A stretch of DNA of 12,775 nt from Chlorobiota bacterium (lineage in GTDB: Bacteria > Bacteroidota > Ignavibacteria > Ignavibacteriales > Ignavibacteriaceae), in contig RHKR01000022.1 of NCBI GenBank assembly GCA_008363265.1, positions 1 to 12,775 on the forward strand, given 5' to 3'. Below are positions 1 through 6,674 of the stretch, piece by piece; positions within the stretch are counted from its first letter, which is position 1; every line of letters starts with the position of its first letter. The position numbers and the translations under genes are program-made. The notes below the pieces were generated by a model, which saw only the letters and a list, made by a program, of their open reading frames with translations, made no database searches and was not told the origin of the DNA.

Positions 1-415
1 TCGCTGTGATGCCTTCGATATCACTCTGGCTGAATGGCGACTTCCGGGTAAGCTTCAGCACAAAACTGCCGCCCGCGGTCGACTTGATCCGCAAACAACC
101 TTCATAAACAAGAAAATCGGTGGTCTGTATCAGGCACTTCTTTTCAATATCAAAAGTGCTCCCGTCAGGAGCCATTTCAAGTGCCTTGCAGTTGGTGCAG
201 AGCTGCTCACTTCCGAGGTTCAGGCTCTTCTTTACATTGTCCGATTTACCGACAAGAAGGTATTTGTCATTCACCGGTCTGAAAAGAGCTGCAGAATAAA
301 ATTCGAATTCGTTGGCCACGAGATTGCAGAAACCGTTAAGCATTGCCTCGGAGCCGGATTCCGACTCAAACAGCTGACTGACCGAATTGAAAAGTGATAT
401 GTATTTAGTCTGCAT
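1..415 (-). CDS. GAF-domain protein, N-terminal part (runs off left edge)
   Basis: An open frame begins with ATG at 413-415 and reads leftwards without a stop to the window edge, giving 138 visible residues. The start MQTKYISLFN is followed by a region (about residues 15-138) with the alternating strand/helix pattern of a GAF sensory domain, for example the segments FYSAALFRPV, YLLVGKSD and FVLKLTRKSPFSQSDIEGI; the last is typical of the end of a GAF fold. GAF domains bind small ligands or mediate dimerisation, usually ahead of a histidine kinase, GGDEF, SpoIIE phosphatase or ATPase output domain, but the output domain lies outside the window. There is no signal peptide or membrane segment, so it is probably cytoplasmic. 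Cysteines C73, C76, C94 and C107 are notable. The gene is 77 bp downstream of moxR and may have its own promoter. The Shine-Dalgarno match is poor (GGTGG). The GAF call is from pattern recognition only. Confidence 0.7.
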   Translation of the reverse strand, partial: MQTKYISLFNSVSQLFESESGSEAMLNGFCNLVANEFEFYSAALFRPVNDKYLLVGKSDNVKKSLNLGSEQLCTNCKALEMAPDGSTFDIEKKCLIQTTDFLVYEGCLRIKSTAGGSFVLKLTRKSPFSQSDIEGITA

Positions 416-435
416 CGGTTGCACCACCGTTAATT

Positions 436-455
436 AATGTTTTTGATCAAACATT
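436..455. repeat. AT-rich inverted repeat between moxR and the GAF gene
   Basis: AATGTTT at 436-442 and AAACATT at 449-455 are exact inverted copies around the 6-nt spacer TTGATC, and the flanking TTAATT sequences extend the symmetry imperfectly. It lies 20 bp upstream of the GAF-gene ATG (413-415) and about 37 bp past the moxR stop. It could be an operator or a weak RNA hairpin. Its low GC content argues against a strong terminator. The T8 run on the minus strand just after the moxR stop (about 478-485) has no clear GC-rich stem before it. Confidence 0.35.
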
Positions 456-492
456 TAATTTAACAAGAAATTGAAATAAAAAAAAGCTGTAG

Positions 493-1470
493 TTATACTG
501 TTTCGATCAGTTTTTGAACGATGTCAACCGGGGTTATACCCTCGGCTTCGGCACTGAAGTTCGTTATCACCCGGTGCCTCAGTATGGGATTGAGAACAGA
601 ACGGATATCCTCCTTGTTCGGGGTGAACCGGCCGTAGAGCACAGCTCTGGTCTTCGCCGCAAGGATCATGTATTGTGACGCCCTGGGACCCGCACCCCAC
701 CTTACCCACTCTTTGATGAAAGAAGGTGCTTCAGCAGTGTTCGGGCGGGTACTGTGGACGATCTTCGCGGCATACTCGATAATGTTATCGGCAACAGGAA
801 CTGACCTGATCAACTCCTGGTACCGGACGAGTTCTTCCGCTTTGATCACCGGTTCTACAACCGGGGTAAACGCGCCTGTGGTCGCCTTTACGATCTCGAC
901 CTCCTCCTCGTACGAAGGGTAATCGAGCCACAGGTTAAACATAAAACGGTCGAGCTGTGCCTCCGGAAGGGGGTAGGTACCCTCCTGCTCAATAGGATTT
1001 TGGGTTGCAAGAACAAAAAACGGCTTCCCAAGCTGATAGGTGTGTCCGGCTACAGTAACCTTGTATTCCTGCATCGCTTCAAGAAGAGCCGCCTGCGTTT
1101 TGGGAGGAGTTCTGTTGATCTCGTCAGCAAGTATGACATTTGCAAAAATGGGCCCTGGGATGAATCTGAACTCACGCCTTCTGGTGACCGGGTCTTCCTC
1201 GATGATATCGGTACCTGTAATATCCGACGGCATAAGGTCGGGCGTGAACTGTATCCTGCCGAACTTCAGGTCGGTGACTTCGGCCACTGTTTTGATAAGA
1301 AGGGTTTTCGCGAGGCCCGGTACACCGACAAGCAGGCAGTGACCCCGTGAAAGAAGAGAGATAAGAAGTTGTTCGACTATCTCATGCTGACCGACAATTA
1401 CTTTTCCGATCTCTTCCTTAACGGCCTTAAACTTGCCGTTGATCTCATTTACGAGTGCGACTTCATCCAA
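493..1470 (-). CDS. MoxR-family AAA+ ATPase
   Basis: The protein is 325 aa, the usual MoxR length. Visible motifs are Walker A GVPGLAKT at residues 49-56, Walker B VILADE at 112-117 followed by [18 protein letters not shown], sensor 1 LATQNP at 154-159, and [13 protein letters not shown] at 164-176, all hallmark MoxR sequence. MoxR proteins are cytoplasmic ATPases thought to act as chaperones, often with von Willebrand A-domain partners, in maturing enzyme complexes or in envelope stress. The start is TTG at 1468-1470: a stop lies in frame six codons upstream, there is no ATG near the N-terminus, the frame starts just before the conserved helix, and GGGG (1479-1482) sits 8 nt upstream. Two nearby ATGs are out of frame. 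It begins 15 nt after the surA-like stop, so it is very likely cotranscribed with the two parvulin genes. No DUF58 or VWA gene follows, which is unusual for this family. Confidence 0.93.
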   Translation of the reverse strand: MDEVALVNEINGKFKAVKEEIGKVIVGQHEIVEQLLISLLSRGHCLLVGVPGLAKTLLIKTVAEVTDLKFGRIQFTPDLMPSDITGTDIIEEDPVTRRREFRFIPGPIFANVILADEINRTPPKTQAALLEAMQEYKVTVAGHTYQLGKPFFVLATQNPIEQEGTYPLPEAQLDRFMFNLWLDYPSYEEEVEIVKATTGAFTPVVEPVIKAEELVRYQELIRSVPVADNIIEYAAKIVHSTRPNTAEAPSFIKEWVRWGAGPRASQYMILAAKTRAVLYGRFTPNKEDIRSVLNPILRHRVITNFSAEAEGITPVDIVQKLIETV

Positions 1471-1485
1471 CCGGCATTCCCCATC

Positions 1486-2760
1486 TTATTTTATCTCCCA
1501 GAATATCTTTGTTTTCAGATCCTCGAACCACTCGTTCTCGAGTCTTTTCTTCTTGTACATAATGGCGAGCTCTTTAACTTCGTCGTAGTCAAGTTCAAGG
1601 TTCGGCTCATGGCGCGGGATCCGCTGATCAACTTTTACAATGTGGTAACCGTAGTCATCCTGACCGTAATCGATCCTCTTTGGGAACGAGATGTCACCTT
1701 CCTTCAGGCGGAAGATCGTCTCTTTAAGAGCGGCATCAAGTTTATCGATGTAGAATGTGCCAAGGTTTCCTCCTGCACGGTTGGTTCTCTCATCCTGACT
1801 GTACTTCTTCGCGTAGGCCTTAAAATCACCGTTGTTTCTTACGAGCGAGTCACGGAGATCGGTAAGGAAGTTTATAAGCTCAAAATCGGTCTGATCGTCA
1901 GGCTTTACCTTCACGAGGATGTGGCGGGCCTTTATCTGCTCACCCCTCCTGTCGACAAGCTGGATTATGTGATATCCCACGGGGGATTCAACCACGTCGG
2001 AAATTTCACCTTCACGCAGTCTGAAGGCGGCCGATTCAAACTCAGGATAAAAAGTACCCCTCGCGGCATAACCAAGATCACCGCCGTTCACAGCGCTGCC
2101 CGGGTCATCGGAATATTTTTTTGCAAGCTCAGCGAAATCGGCACCTTTCTTGATCGAATCAAGAAGACCCGATGCGAAGTCATAAGCGATCTTCATGATC
2201 CTCTCCGACTTCACGGGTGAGCGGAAGATGTGGGAAATCTTAACTTTTTCAGGTGTGGTTCCGAGGCTGTCCCTGAATTCACTGAAGAACTCCTCAACTT
2301 CACGCCGGCTGACATCAACGGTCCCGAATTTCTTGTCCTGGGCTTTTTTCATCAGGAGATTCTTTTCGATCTCAGGCTCCAATTCCCTCTTTATCTGAGC
2401 CATCGATTTGTTGTATGTCTTTTCAACAGCTTCTTCTGAACCGAACTGCCGGATCAACTGCTGAACCTGATAGCTGAGGTATTGGTCGATCTCGGGTTTG
2501 GTAACCATTATCGAATCAAGGACGGCATACGCATAGAGAAGTTTCTCCTCGATCATACTGTTGAGCACAATCGCCCTGAATTGAGGGTCATCCGCGTTAC
2601 CGCCGGTACGCTGGGCTTCCAGGGTAGCGCGCAGCGTCACTTCACTTTCGAGAATTATGTCGTTATCCACGATCGCCGCGATCTTTTCGGCGATCTCCTG
2701 TGAAAAAAGTGTTCCTCCTCCGAAAAGGAAGAGGAACACCAAAAGGGCTTTTTTAAGCAT
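1486..2760 (-). CDS. SurA-like periplasmic peptidyl-prolyl isomerase/chaperone with two parvulin domains
   Basis: This 424-aa protein has a cleavable signal peptide (MLKK, then a hydrophobic stretch to about S20-Q21) and therefore acts in the periplasm. Residues 22-165 match the helical SurA N-terminal chaperone region (AEKIAAIVDNDIILESEV is typical). Two parvulin (PpiC-type rotamase) domains follow: about 172-271 (KISHIF, then GGDLGY at 227-231 and VGYHIIQLVD) and about 276-378 (ARHILVKV, then GGNLGTF at 330-336 and YGYHIVKVDQR). SurA proteins escort unfolded outer-membrane proteins to the BAM complex and isomerise X-Pro bonds; E. coli SurA is 428 aa with the same layout. The ATG at 2758-2760 has a GGA 9 nt upstream, and the gene starts 26 nt after the stop of the parvulin lipoprotein. 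A strong hairpin plus T6 lies within codons 8-20 and is listed separately. The family assignment is firm; orthology to E. coli surA is likely but not proven. Confidence 0.9.
   Translation of the reverse strand: MLKKALLVFLFLFGGGTLFSQEIAEKIAAIVDNDIILESEVTLRATLEAQRTGGNADDPQFRAIVLNSMIEEKLLYAYAVLDSIMVTKPEIDQYLSYQVQQLIRQFGSEEAVEKTYNKSMAQIKRELEPEIEKNLLMKKAQDKKFGTVDVSRREVEEFFSEFRDSLGTTPEKVKISHIFRSPVKSERIMKIAYDFASGLLDSIKKGADFAELAKKYSDDPGSAVNGGDLGYAARGTFYPEFESAAFRLREGEISDVVESPVGYHIIQLVDRRGEQIKARHILVKVKPDDQTDFELINFLTDLRDSLVRNNGDFKAYAKKYSQDERTNRAGGNLGTFYIDKLDAALKETIFRLKEGDISFPKRIDYGQDDYGYHIVKVDQRIPRHEPNLELDYDEVKELAIMYKKKRLENEWFEDLKTKIFWEIK
2703..2739 (-). promoter_or_regulatory. Terminator-like hairpin plus U6 inside the surA-like signal-peptide codons
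   Basis: On the minus strand, GTGTTCCTCTTCC can pair with GGAGGAGGAACAC, giving 13 consecutive pairs (12 Watson-Crick and one U-G in RNA) closed by the loop TTTTC. Six T residues follow at once (plus-strand A6 at 2703-2708). This is the shape of an intrinsic terminator, at mRNA positions +22 to +58 from the A of the ATG. The 3' arm also holds an SD-like GGAGGAGG. It could act as a translation-dependent attenuator, or it could simply follow from Phe/Leu/Gly codons. The structure is read directly; its function is not shown. Confidence 0.4.
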
Positions 2761-2786
2761 TAAATGTTTTCCGGGGGTATTGGTTT

Positions 2787-4781
2787 TTAATTCTTGAATG
2801 CATCTTCAAGGGCATCATAGAAATAAACAGGTTTGTATCTCGATTTCAGAGTGTTGATGTACGCCTCTTCCATCTTCTTCTGTTCCTGTTCATTGTATCC
2901 GCTGAGCACTTCAGGTTTAGCCTCTTCGTAGGTTTTGATCCTGCTGTTCTCCTTCTTGTACACCTTGATGATGGAGAAACCACCATCGATGCTGAAAGGC
3001 GCGGTTATTGAACCTTGCGGATGTTTGTTAGCCTCTTTGTAAAGAGCGTTGAGATTTACATCCTGCAGCGAGTGGAGACCTTTTTTACCCCTCATGTTGC
3101 TTCTTTCGGTGAATTCACCCGCGAGCGAGTCGAGGGCTGCTCCGTCAAGAAGTTTTTTGTGAAGTACCTTTGCCAGCGAATCGCTCTTAACAAAGATCTC
3201 ACCGAACTCAACCCTGTCAGGCCAGATGTAGCCGGATTTGTGGGTATCATAATACTGCATCAGATAGACGCTGTCGTTCTTGATCTTGTTCCAGACTTCG
3301 AGTTCCTGAAGTTTGAAGATGTAGATGCCGTTCTTGTAGTCATCCATCAGGCGGGCAAAGTCTTCATTTCTTTGGGGCAGGTATTGGGCATCGATTGAAA
3401 GTACCCTGTCGTTGGCCAGTTTTATCGCGCCGTCGTTCAGAAGTGTGAATGTGATCGGCACATTGAAAAACTCCATCCTGCGGCCCATATCGATTACAAG
3501 CGAATCGAGGTTCCATGAGCGGTTTTCCATTGTGAACGCAACTGAATCCTTATAAGCATTGCGAAGTTCGGATTCCATGTAACCTTTATTGATCATCACA
3601 GTGTCAGCCTCGCTCTCGATGAGAGCAAAAAGCTGTTCATTTGATGTAAAGTTATATCTGTCCCTTGTAGCCTGAAGGAACTGAGAGTATTCACTATTGT
3701 ACCTGATCTGGCGATACATCCTCTTCAGGTTTTCCTTGTCCTCTTCATACGAGGGGTACGGTTTTTCTTCTGTAACCAGAATGAGGTGGAGCCCGTAAGC
3801 GGTTTTTACGATATCCGACATCTGGCCCGGTTTCAGGTTGAAAGCCGCTTCATCAAACTCAGGGACCATCATTCTTCTCTCGAAGAACCCAAGATCACCG
3901 CCCGAGTTCTTTGAACCGGGATCATCAGAATAAACCCTTGCGAGGTCTTCAAATCTTTCACCGGCTTTAAGGCGGGCAAGCACTGTGTCCATCTTCTTAT
4001 AAGCAAAAGCCGTGTCAACATTACCTTCAGGGTTCTGATAGGCGATAAGAATGTGGCTGGCGCGGATCTGGGGGATCCTGTCACGTTCTTCCGTTACCTT
4101 TATCAGGTGATAACCGAACCTGGTTGTTACCACCTCAGGAAAAACTTCACCGGGTTTCAGGGTGTAAGCGGCATCTTCAAACTCGGGAACGATCATTCCG
4201 GAAGTTATGTAGTAGATGTCTCCACCCTTGGCGGCACTGAACTCATCTGTCGAATACTCGGCAGCAAGTTTTTCGAAGCTTTCACCTTCCTTGATCCTCT
4301 GAAGTACAGAATCGAGTCTAAGTTTTGGCTCCTCGGTATCAAGAGAATCGGGGCGGGTCATGATGTGACTTACACGGATCTCTTTTTTGCGTCTTTCCCA
4401 CATCTGCTTTACGGCGGGTTCGATCAGCTCTTTTTCAATGATATATGTCTGTCCGACCTGGCGGAGGTAGTCTTCAAGTTCTTTTGTGAGAGCAGTATCC
4501 TTATCGAATCCTCTCTCTGTTCCGTCCTGAAGTTTCATCTTGAAATTGGTATAAACCTCAAGGAAATTCTTAAGCTTTTCCCGGTCATCCTTCTTAGCGT
4601 TTTCGATTCCCCCGGAAGTTTTCGTGTATGCTCTCTCAAATTCCGACAGTGAAACCTTCACTTTTTGATTGTTTGCGCCGGTAAACTCAGCCACGGAGGG
4701 GCCGGTTCCACCACCGGAACAAGCTGTTAGAAAGATCGCGGAGATGAGGGGGAAAATTAAAACCCATGTTTTTCTGAACAT
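2787..4781 (-). CDS. Lipoprotein with PpiC/parvulin-type peptidyl-prolyl isomerase domains
   Basis: The 664-aa protein starts with a lipoprotein signal: a hydrophobic stretch ending in the lipobox LTAC, with lipidated Cys at residue 21, then SGGG. It is thus membrane-anchored and faces the periplasm. A helical N-terminal segment (about 40-130) precedes two well-formed parvulin domains: about 134-231 (IRVSHIM, GGDIYY, VPEFEDAAYTLKPGE, FGYHLIKVTEER) and about 239-337 (RASHILIAY, YSDDPGSKNSGGDLGFF, VPEFDEAAFNLKPGQ, YGLHLILVTEE). A third, weaker parvulin-like segment is at about 523-607 (VEFGEIFVKSDSLAKVL, then GGFSIIKVYKKE). Known members fold outer-membrane or secreted proteins; substrates here are unknown. 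I chose ATG at 4779-4781 over the adjacent TTG (4782-4784) because GGAG at 4788-4791 then has an ideal 6-nt spacing. It leads a probable operon with the surA-like and moxR genes. Confidence 0.9.
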   Translation of the reverse strand: MFRKTWVLIFPLISAIFLTACSGGGTGPSVAEFTGANNQKVKVSLSEFERAYTKTSGGIENAKKDDREKLKNFLEVYTNFKMKLQDGTERGFDKDTALTKELEDYLRQVGQTYIIEKELIEPAVKQMWERRKKEIRVSHIMTRPDSLDTEEPKLRLDSVLQRIKEGESFEKLAAEYSTDEFSAAKGGDIYYITSGMIVPEFEDAAYTLKPGEVFPEVVTTRFGYHLIKVTEERDRIPQIRASHILIAYQNPEGNVDTAFAYKKMDTVLARLKAGERFEDLARVYSDDPGSKNSGGDLGFFERRMMVPEFDEAAFNLKPGQMSDIVKTAYGLHLILVTEEKPYPSYEEDKENLKRMYRQIRYNSEYSQFLQATRDRYNFTSNEQLFALIESEADTVMINKGYMESELRNAYKDSVAFTMENRSWNLDSLVIDMGRRMEFFNVPITFTLLNDGAIKLANDRVLSIDAQYLPQRNEDFARLMDDYKNGIYIFKLQELEVWNKIKNDSVYLMQYYDTHKSGYIWPDRVEFGEIFVKSDSLAKVLHKKLLDGAALDSLAGEFTERSNMRGKKGLHSLQDVNLNALYKEANKHPQGSITAPFSIDGGFSIIKVYKKENSRIKTYEEAKPEVLSGYNEQEQKKMEEAYINTLKSRYKPVYFYDALEDAFKN

Positions 4782-4925
4782 CAATGGCTCCAGATTGTTA
4801 AAAGATAACCCGGAAATCTCCGGGGGTACTGAATATTTTATAAATAAATGAATTAGTAAAGATCATTAAAAAATCCCAACAACAATTTTACCTAAACCTG
4901 CGCTGAAAATCAAGGTTATTATTGG
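4782..4925 (-). other. Intergenic gap between the S8 peptidase and the parvulin operon, with a stem-loop
   Basis: The gap is 144 bp and AT-rich. Its clearest element is the inverted repeat CCCGGA (4809-4814) and TCCGGG (4819-4824) with a 4-nt loop; on the minus strand it is followed by TTATCTTTT, so it could be a modest terminator for the upstream peptidase gene or a leader hairpin of the lipoprotein mRNA, 27 nt before its ATG. A second weak stem, CAAGGT (4911-4916) with ACCTTG (4928-4933), overlaps the peptidase stop codon. A promoter for the parvulin operon probably lies in the AT-rich part (about 4829-4890), but I cannot place a convincing -33/-7 pair. Confidence 0.4.
4788..4791 (-). promoter_or_regulatory. 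Ribosome binding site deciding the lipoprotein start
   Basis: The minus-strand GGAG lies 6 nt upstream of ATG 4779-4781 and only 3 nt upstream of the alternative in-frame TTG at 4782-4784. This favours the ATG and a protein starting MFRKTW. Confidence 0.6.
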
Positions 4926-6674
4926 TTACCTTGAGAGAACCAACTTCAACACCCCGGTGCCCTGAGCCGATGTAATTTTAAGAAAATAAACGCCTGAATT
5001 GATATTTCCCACGGAGAGATCATAGCTGTGCCTGCCGGCTGAAAAACCGTTTTCGCTTCGGGAGATCACCCTCTCACCCGCTGAATTGTAGAGCTCGAAA
5101 GTGACAGGTGACGCGACAGACAGCTCAAAATCAACCCGTGTGGAGGGATTGAACGGATTGGGGTAATTACCCAATATCTTAAATCCGGATGGGAGTGATG
5201 CTTCGTCATTTACACTCACTACAGGTATCGAATTGAGGGCGGCAAGTGCGTTGATTATCCCCCAGCCATACTCCCTGTTCGGGTTGTTTGCATTGTTGGC
5301 TGTCGATTTCAGGGCGGCAGTAAGTTCCAGGGGGGTGATCCAGGGTCTTTGTGACAGGATCAAAGCGGCAACCCCGGCGGCAATCGGACATGAAAATGAA
5401 GTCCCGGAGGAGTAACCATATCCTGTTGTGGTCCAGGAACTGGCCACCCTGACTCCCTGACCCATCGCCATGATATCCGGCTTTATCCGTCCGTCAGACG
5501 TCGGGCCAACGCTCGAAAAATATGCTCTTGAACCTGTATTGTCGACAGCGCCGACTGCCACAACGCTGTCGCCGTCAGCAGGTGCACCCAAAGTGTTGCG
5601 GGTGGCGTGATGGCCTTCATTTCCCGCGGAAACAAAAACTGCAATTCCCTTGCCCACTGCCAGATCGGCCGCGATCGTTATTCTCGCAGTATTTCCGTCC
5701 ATGTTCTGCCAGGTATAACTCTGGAAAGGGGGATCGTATTCAATATAACCGAGGGATGAGGTCACAAGATCAACTCCGATGCTGTCGGCCCACTCTATCG
5801 CGGCGATCCAGTTATCCTCTTCAACAGGGGTTTCACTTTCTGTATTCTCGGTTTTTGCCAGAATATAGGTCGCACCGAAGGCCGGACCAATAAGGCTGCC
5901 GGGCTTGTACCCCGCGATCGATGACAGAACGTTTGTTCCATGACTTCCCTCGCCCATATCAAGACTGTCGCCGACACCGGGGTCGCCGTTCACAAAATCC
6001 CATGTTGCATGGATGTCAAGTCCCTGAAAAGCTTCGTGGTCAAGACGGTTGAATCCGGCATCAAAGACACCAATCATGACCCCCTGACCGGTTATCCGCA
6101 GGTTGTGAAGCGCGGGTACCTGCAGCATCTGGTTCTGGGTCAGGCTTGCTCCGTAGTCCATATCGTAGAGAACTTTTGTCCCTCTAAGTGCTTTACCTTC
6201 ATTTGGCGGTGCAGCCGGTGTTTCAGCCTTGTATCTCTTGGAGTAGCGGGTAACGAGGTCGATACTGCTAACAAATGGAAGGGCTTCGAGTTTTTTGATA
6301 TCGGTTTTGGCGACCTTCAAGCTTACGCTGTTAAGCCACTTCGACTTTCCTTTTATCCTGATCCCCATCTTCTCAATTGAATTCAGATACCCCGCGTAAA
6401 CGGGAAGATCACTGTTATCAGTGATCTTATCGGGTGAAAGGTACTTTTTTCTCCTGTCGATCGAACGTTGTGAGATCAGTTTTTCAGGGGATGAGAGCAG
6501 GACTTCGGGAGCAGGGCCTTTATCGGTAAAAAAGACCCAGCAGACGATCGAATCCTTGTCGGACATCCGTCCCATAACGCTCTCCATCGACCGGGAGAGT
6601 TTTGAAGAACTGTGGCTTCCGGAAAAGGTAAAAAAGGCAATCAGAAGGAATAGAAGGCCGGGGAGTTTTTTCAT
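4926..6674 (-). CDS. Secreted subtilisin-like S8 peptidase with type IX secretion sorting domain (paralog B)
   Basis: The protein is 582 aa. It has a signal peptide (MKKLPGLLFLLIAFFTFSGS), an N-terminal prodomain-like region (about 43-145, with WVFFTDKGP and SQRSIDRRKK, a pattern frequent in Bacteroidota S8 enzymes), a subtilase domain at about 195-480, and a C-terminal sorting domain at about 498-582 starting NYPNPFNPST. The catalytic triad is Asp205 (VFDAGF), His245 (GSHGT) and Ser426 (SGTSFSCP), with oxyanion Asn352 (SAGNEG); all are intact, so it should be active. The sorting domain implies export across the outer membrane by the type IX system and surface attachment or release. Its ATG (6672-6674) overlaps the TGA of the upstream peptidase by 4 bp (ATGA), indicating translational coupling; the local Shine-Dalgarno is weak. 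The substrate is unknown. Close similarity to its neighbour points to tandem gene duplication. Confidence 0.95.
   Translation of the reverse strand: MKKLPGLLFLLIAFFTFSGSHSSSKLSRSMESVMGRMSDKDSIVCWVFFTDKGPAPEVLLSSPEKLISQRSIDRRKKYLSPDKITDNSDLPVYAGYLNSIEKMGIRIKGKSKWLNSVSLKVAKTDIKKLEALPFVSSIDLVTRYSKRYKAETPAAPPNEGKALRGTKVLYDMDYGASLTQNQMLQVPALHNLRITGQGVMIGVFDAGFNRLDHEAFQGLDIHATWDFVNGDPGVGDSLDMGEGSHGTNVLSSIAGYKPGSLIGPAFGATYILAKTENTESETPVEEDNWIAAIEWADSIGVDLVTSSLGYIEYDPPFQSYTWQNMDGNTARITIAADLAVGKGIAVFVSAGNEGHHATRNTLGAPADGDSVVAVGAVDNTGSRAYFSSVGPTSDGRIKPDIMAMGQGVRVASSWTTTGYGYSSGTSFSCPIAAGVAALILSQRPWITPLELTAALKSTANNANNPNREYGWGIINALAALNSIPVVSVNDEASLPSGFKILGNYPNPFNPSTRVDFELSVASPVTFELYNSAGERVISRSENGFSAGRHSYDLSVGNINSGVYFLKITSAQGTGVLKLVLSR

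Noticed and set aside
1369..2220. Long plus-strand open frame of 283 codons opposite the surA-like and moxR genes
   Set aside because: It is fully antisense to two well-supported genes, has no recognisable domain, and its residue pattern is what the opposite strand of parvulin sequence would give.
4053..4652. Plus-strand open frame of 199 codons
   Set aside because: It lies antisense within the parvulin lipoprotein gene, with no signal, motif or ribosome site.
4911..4933. CAAGGT/ACCTTG stem as terminator of the second S8 peptidase
   Set aside because: The 6-bp stem with an 11-nt loop includes the stop codon and has only a short, mixed U-tract, so it is too weak to call.
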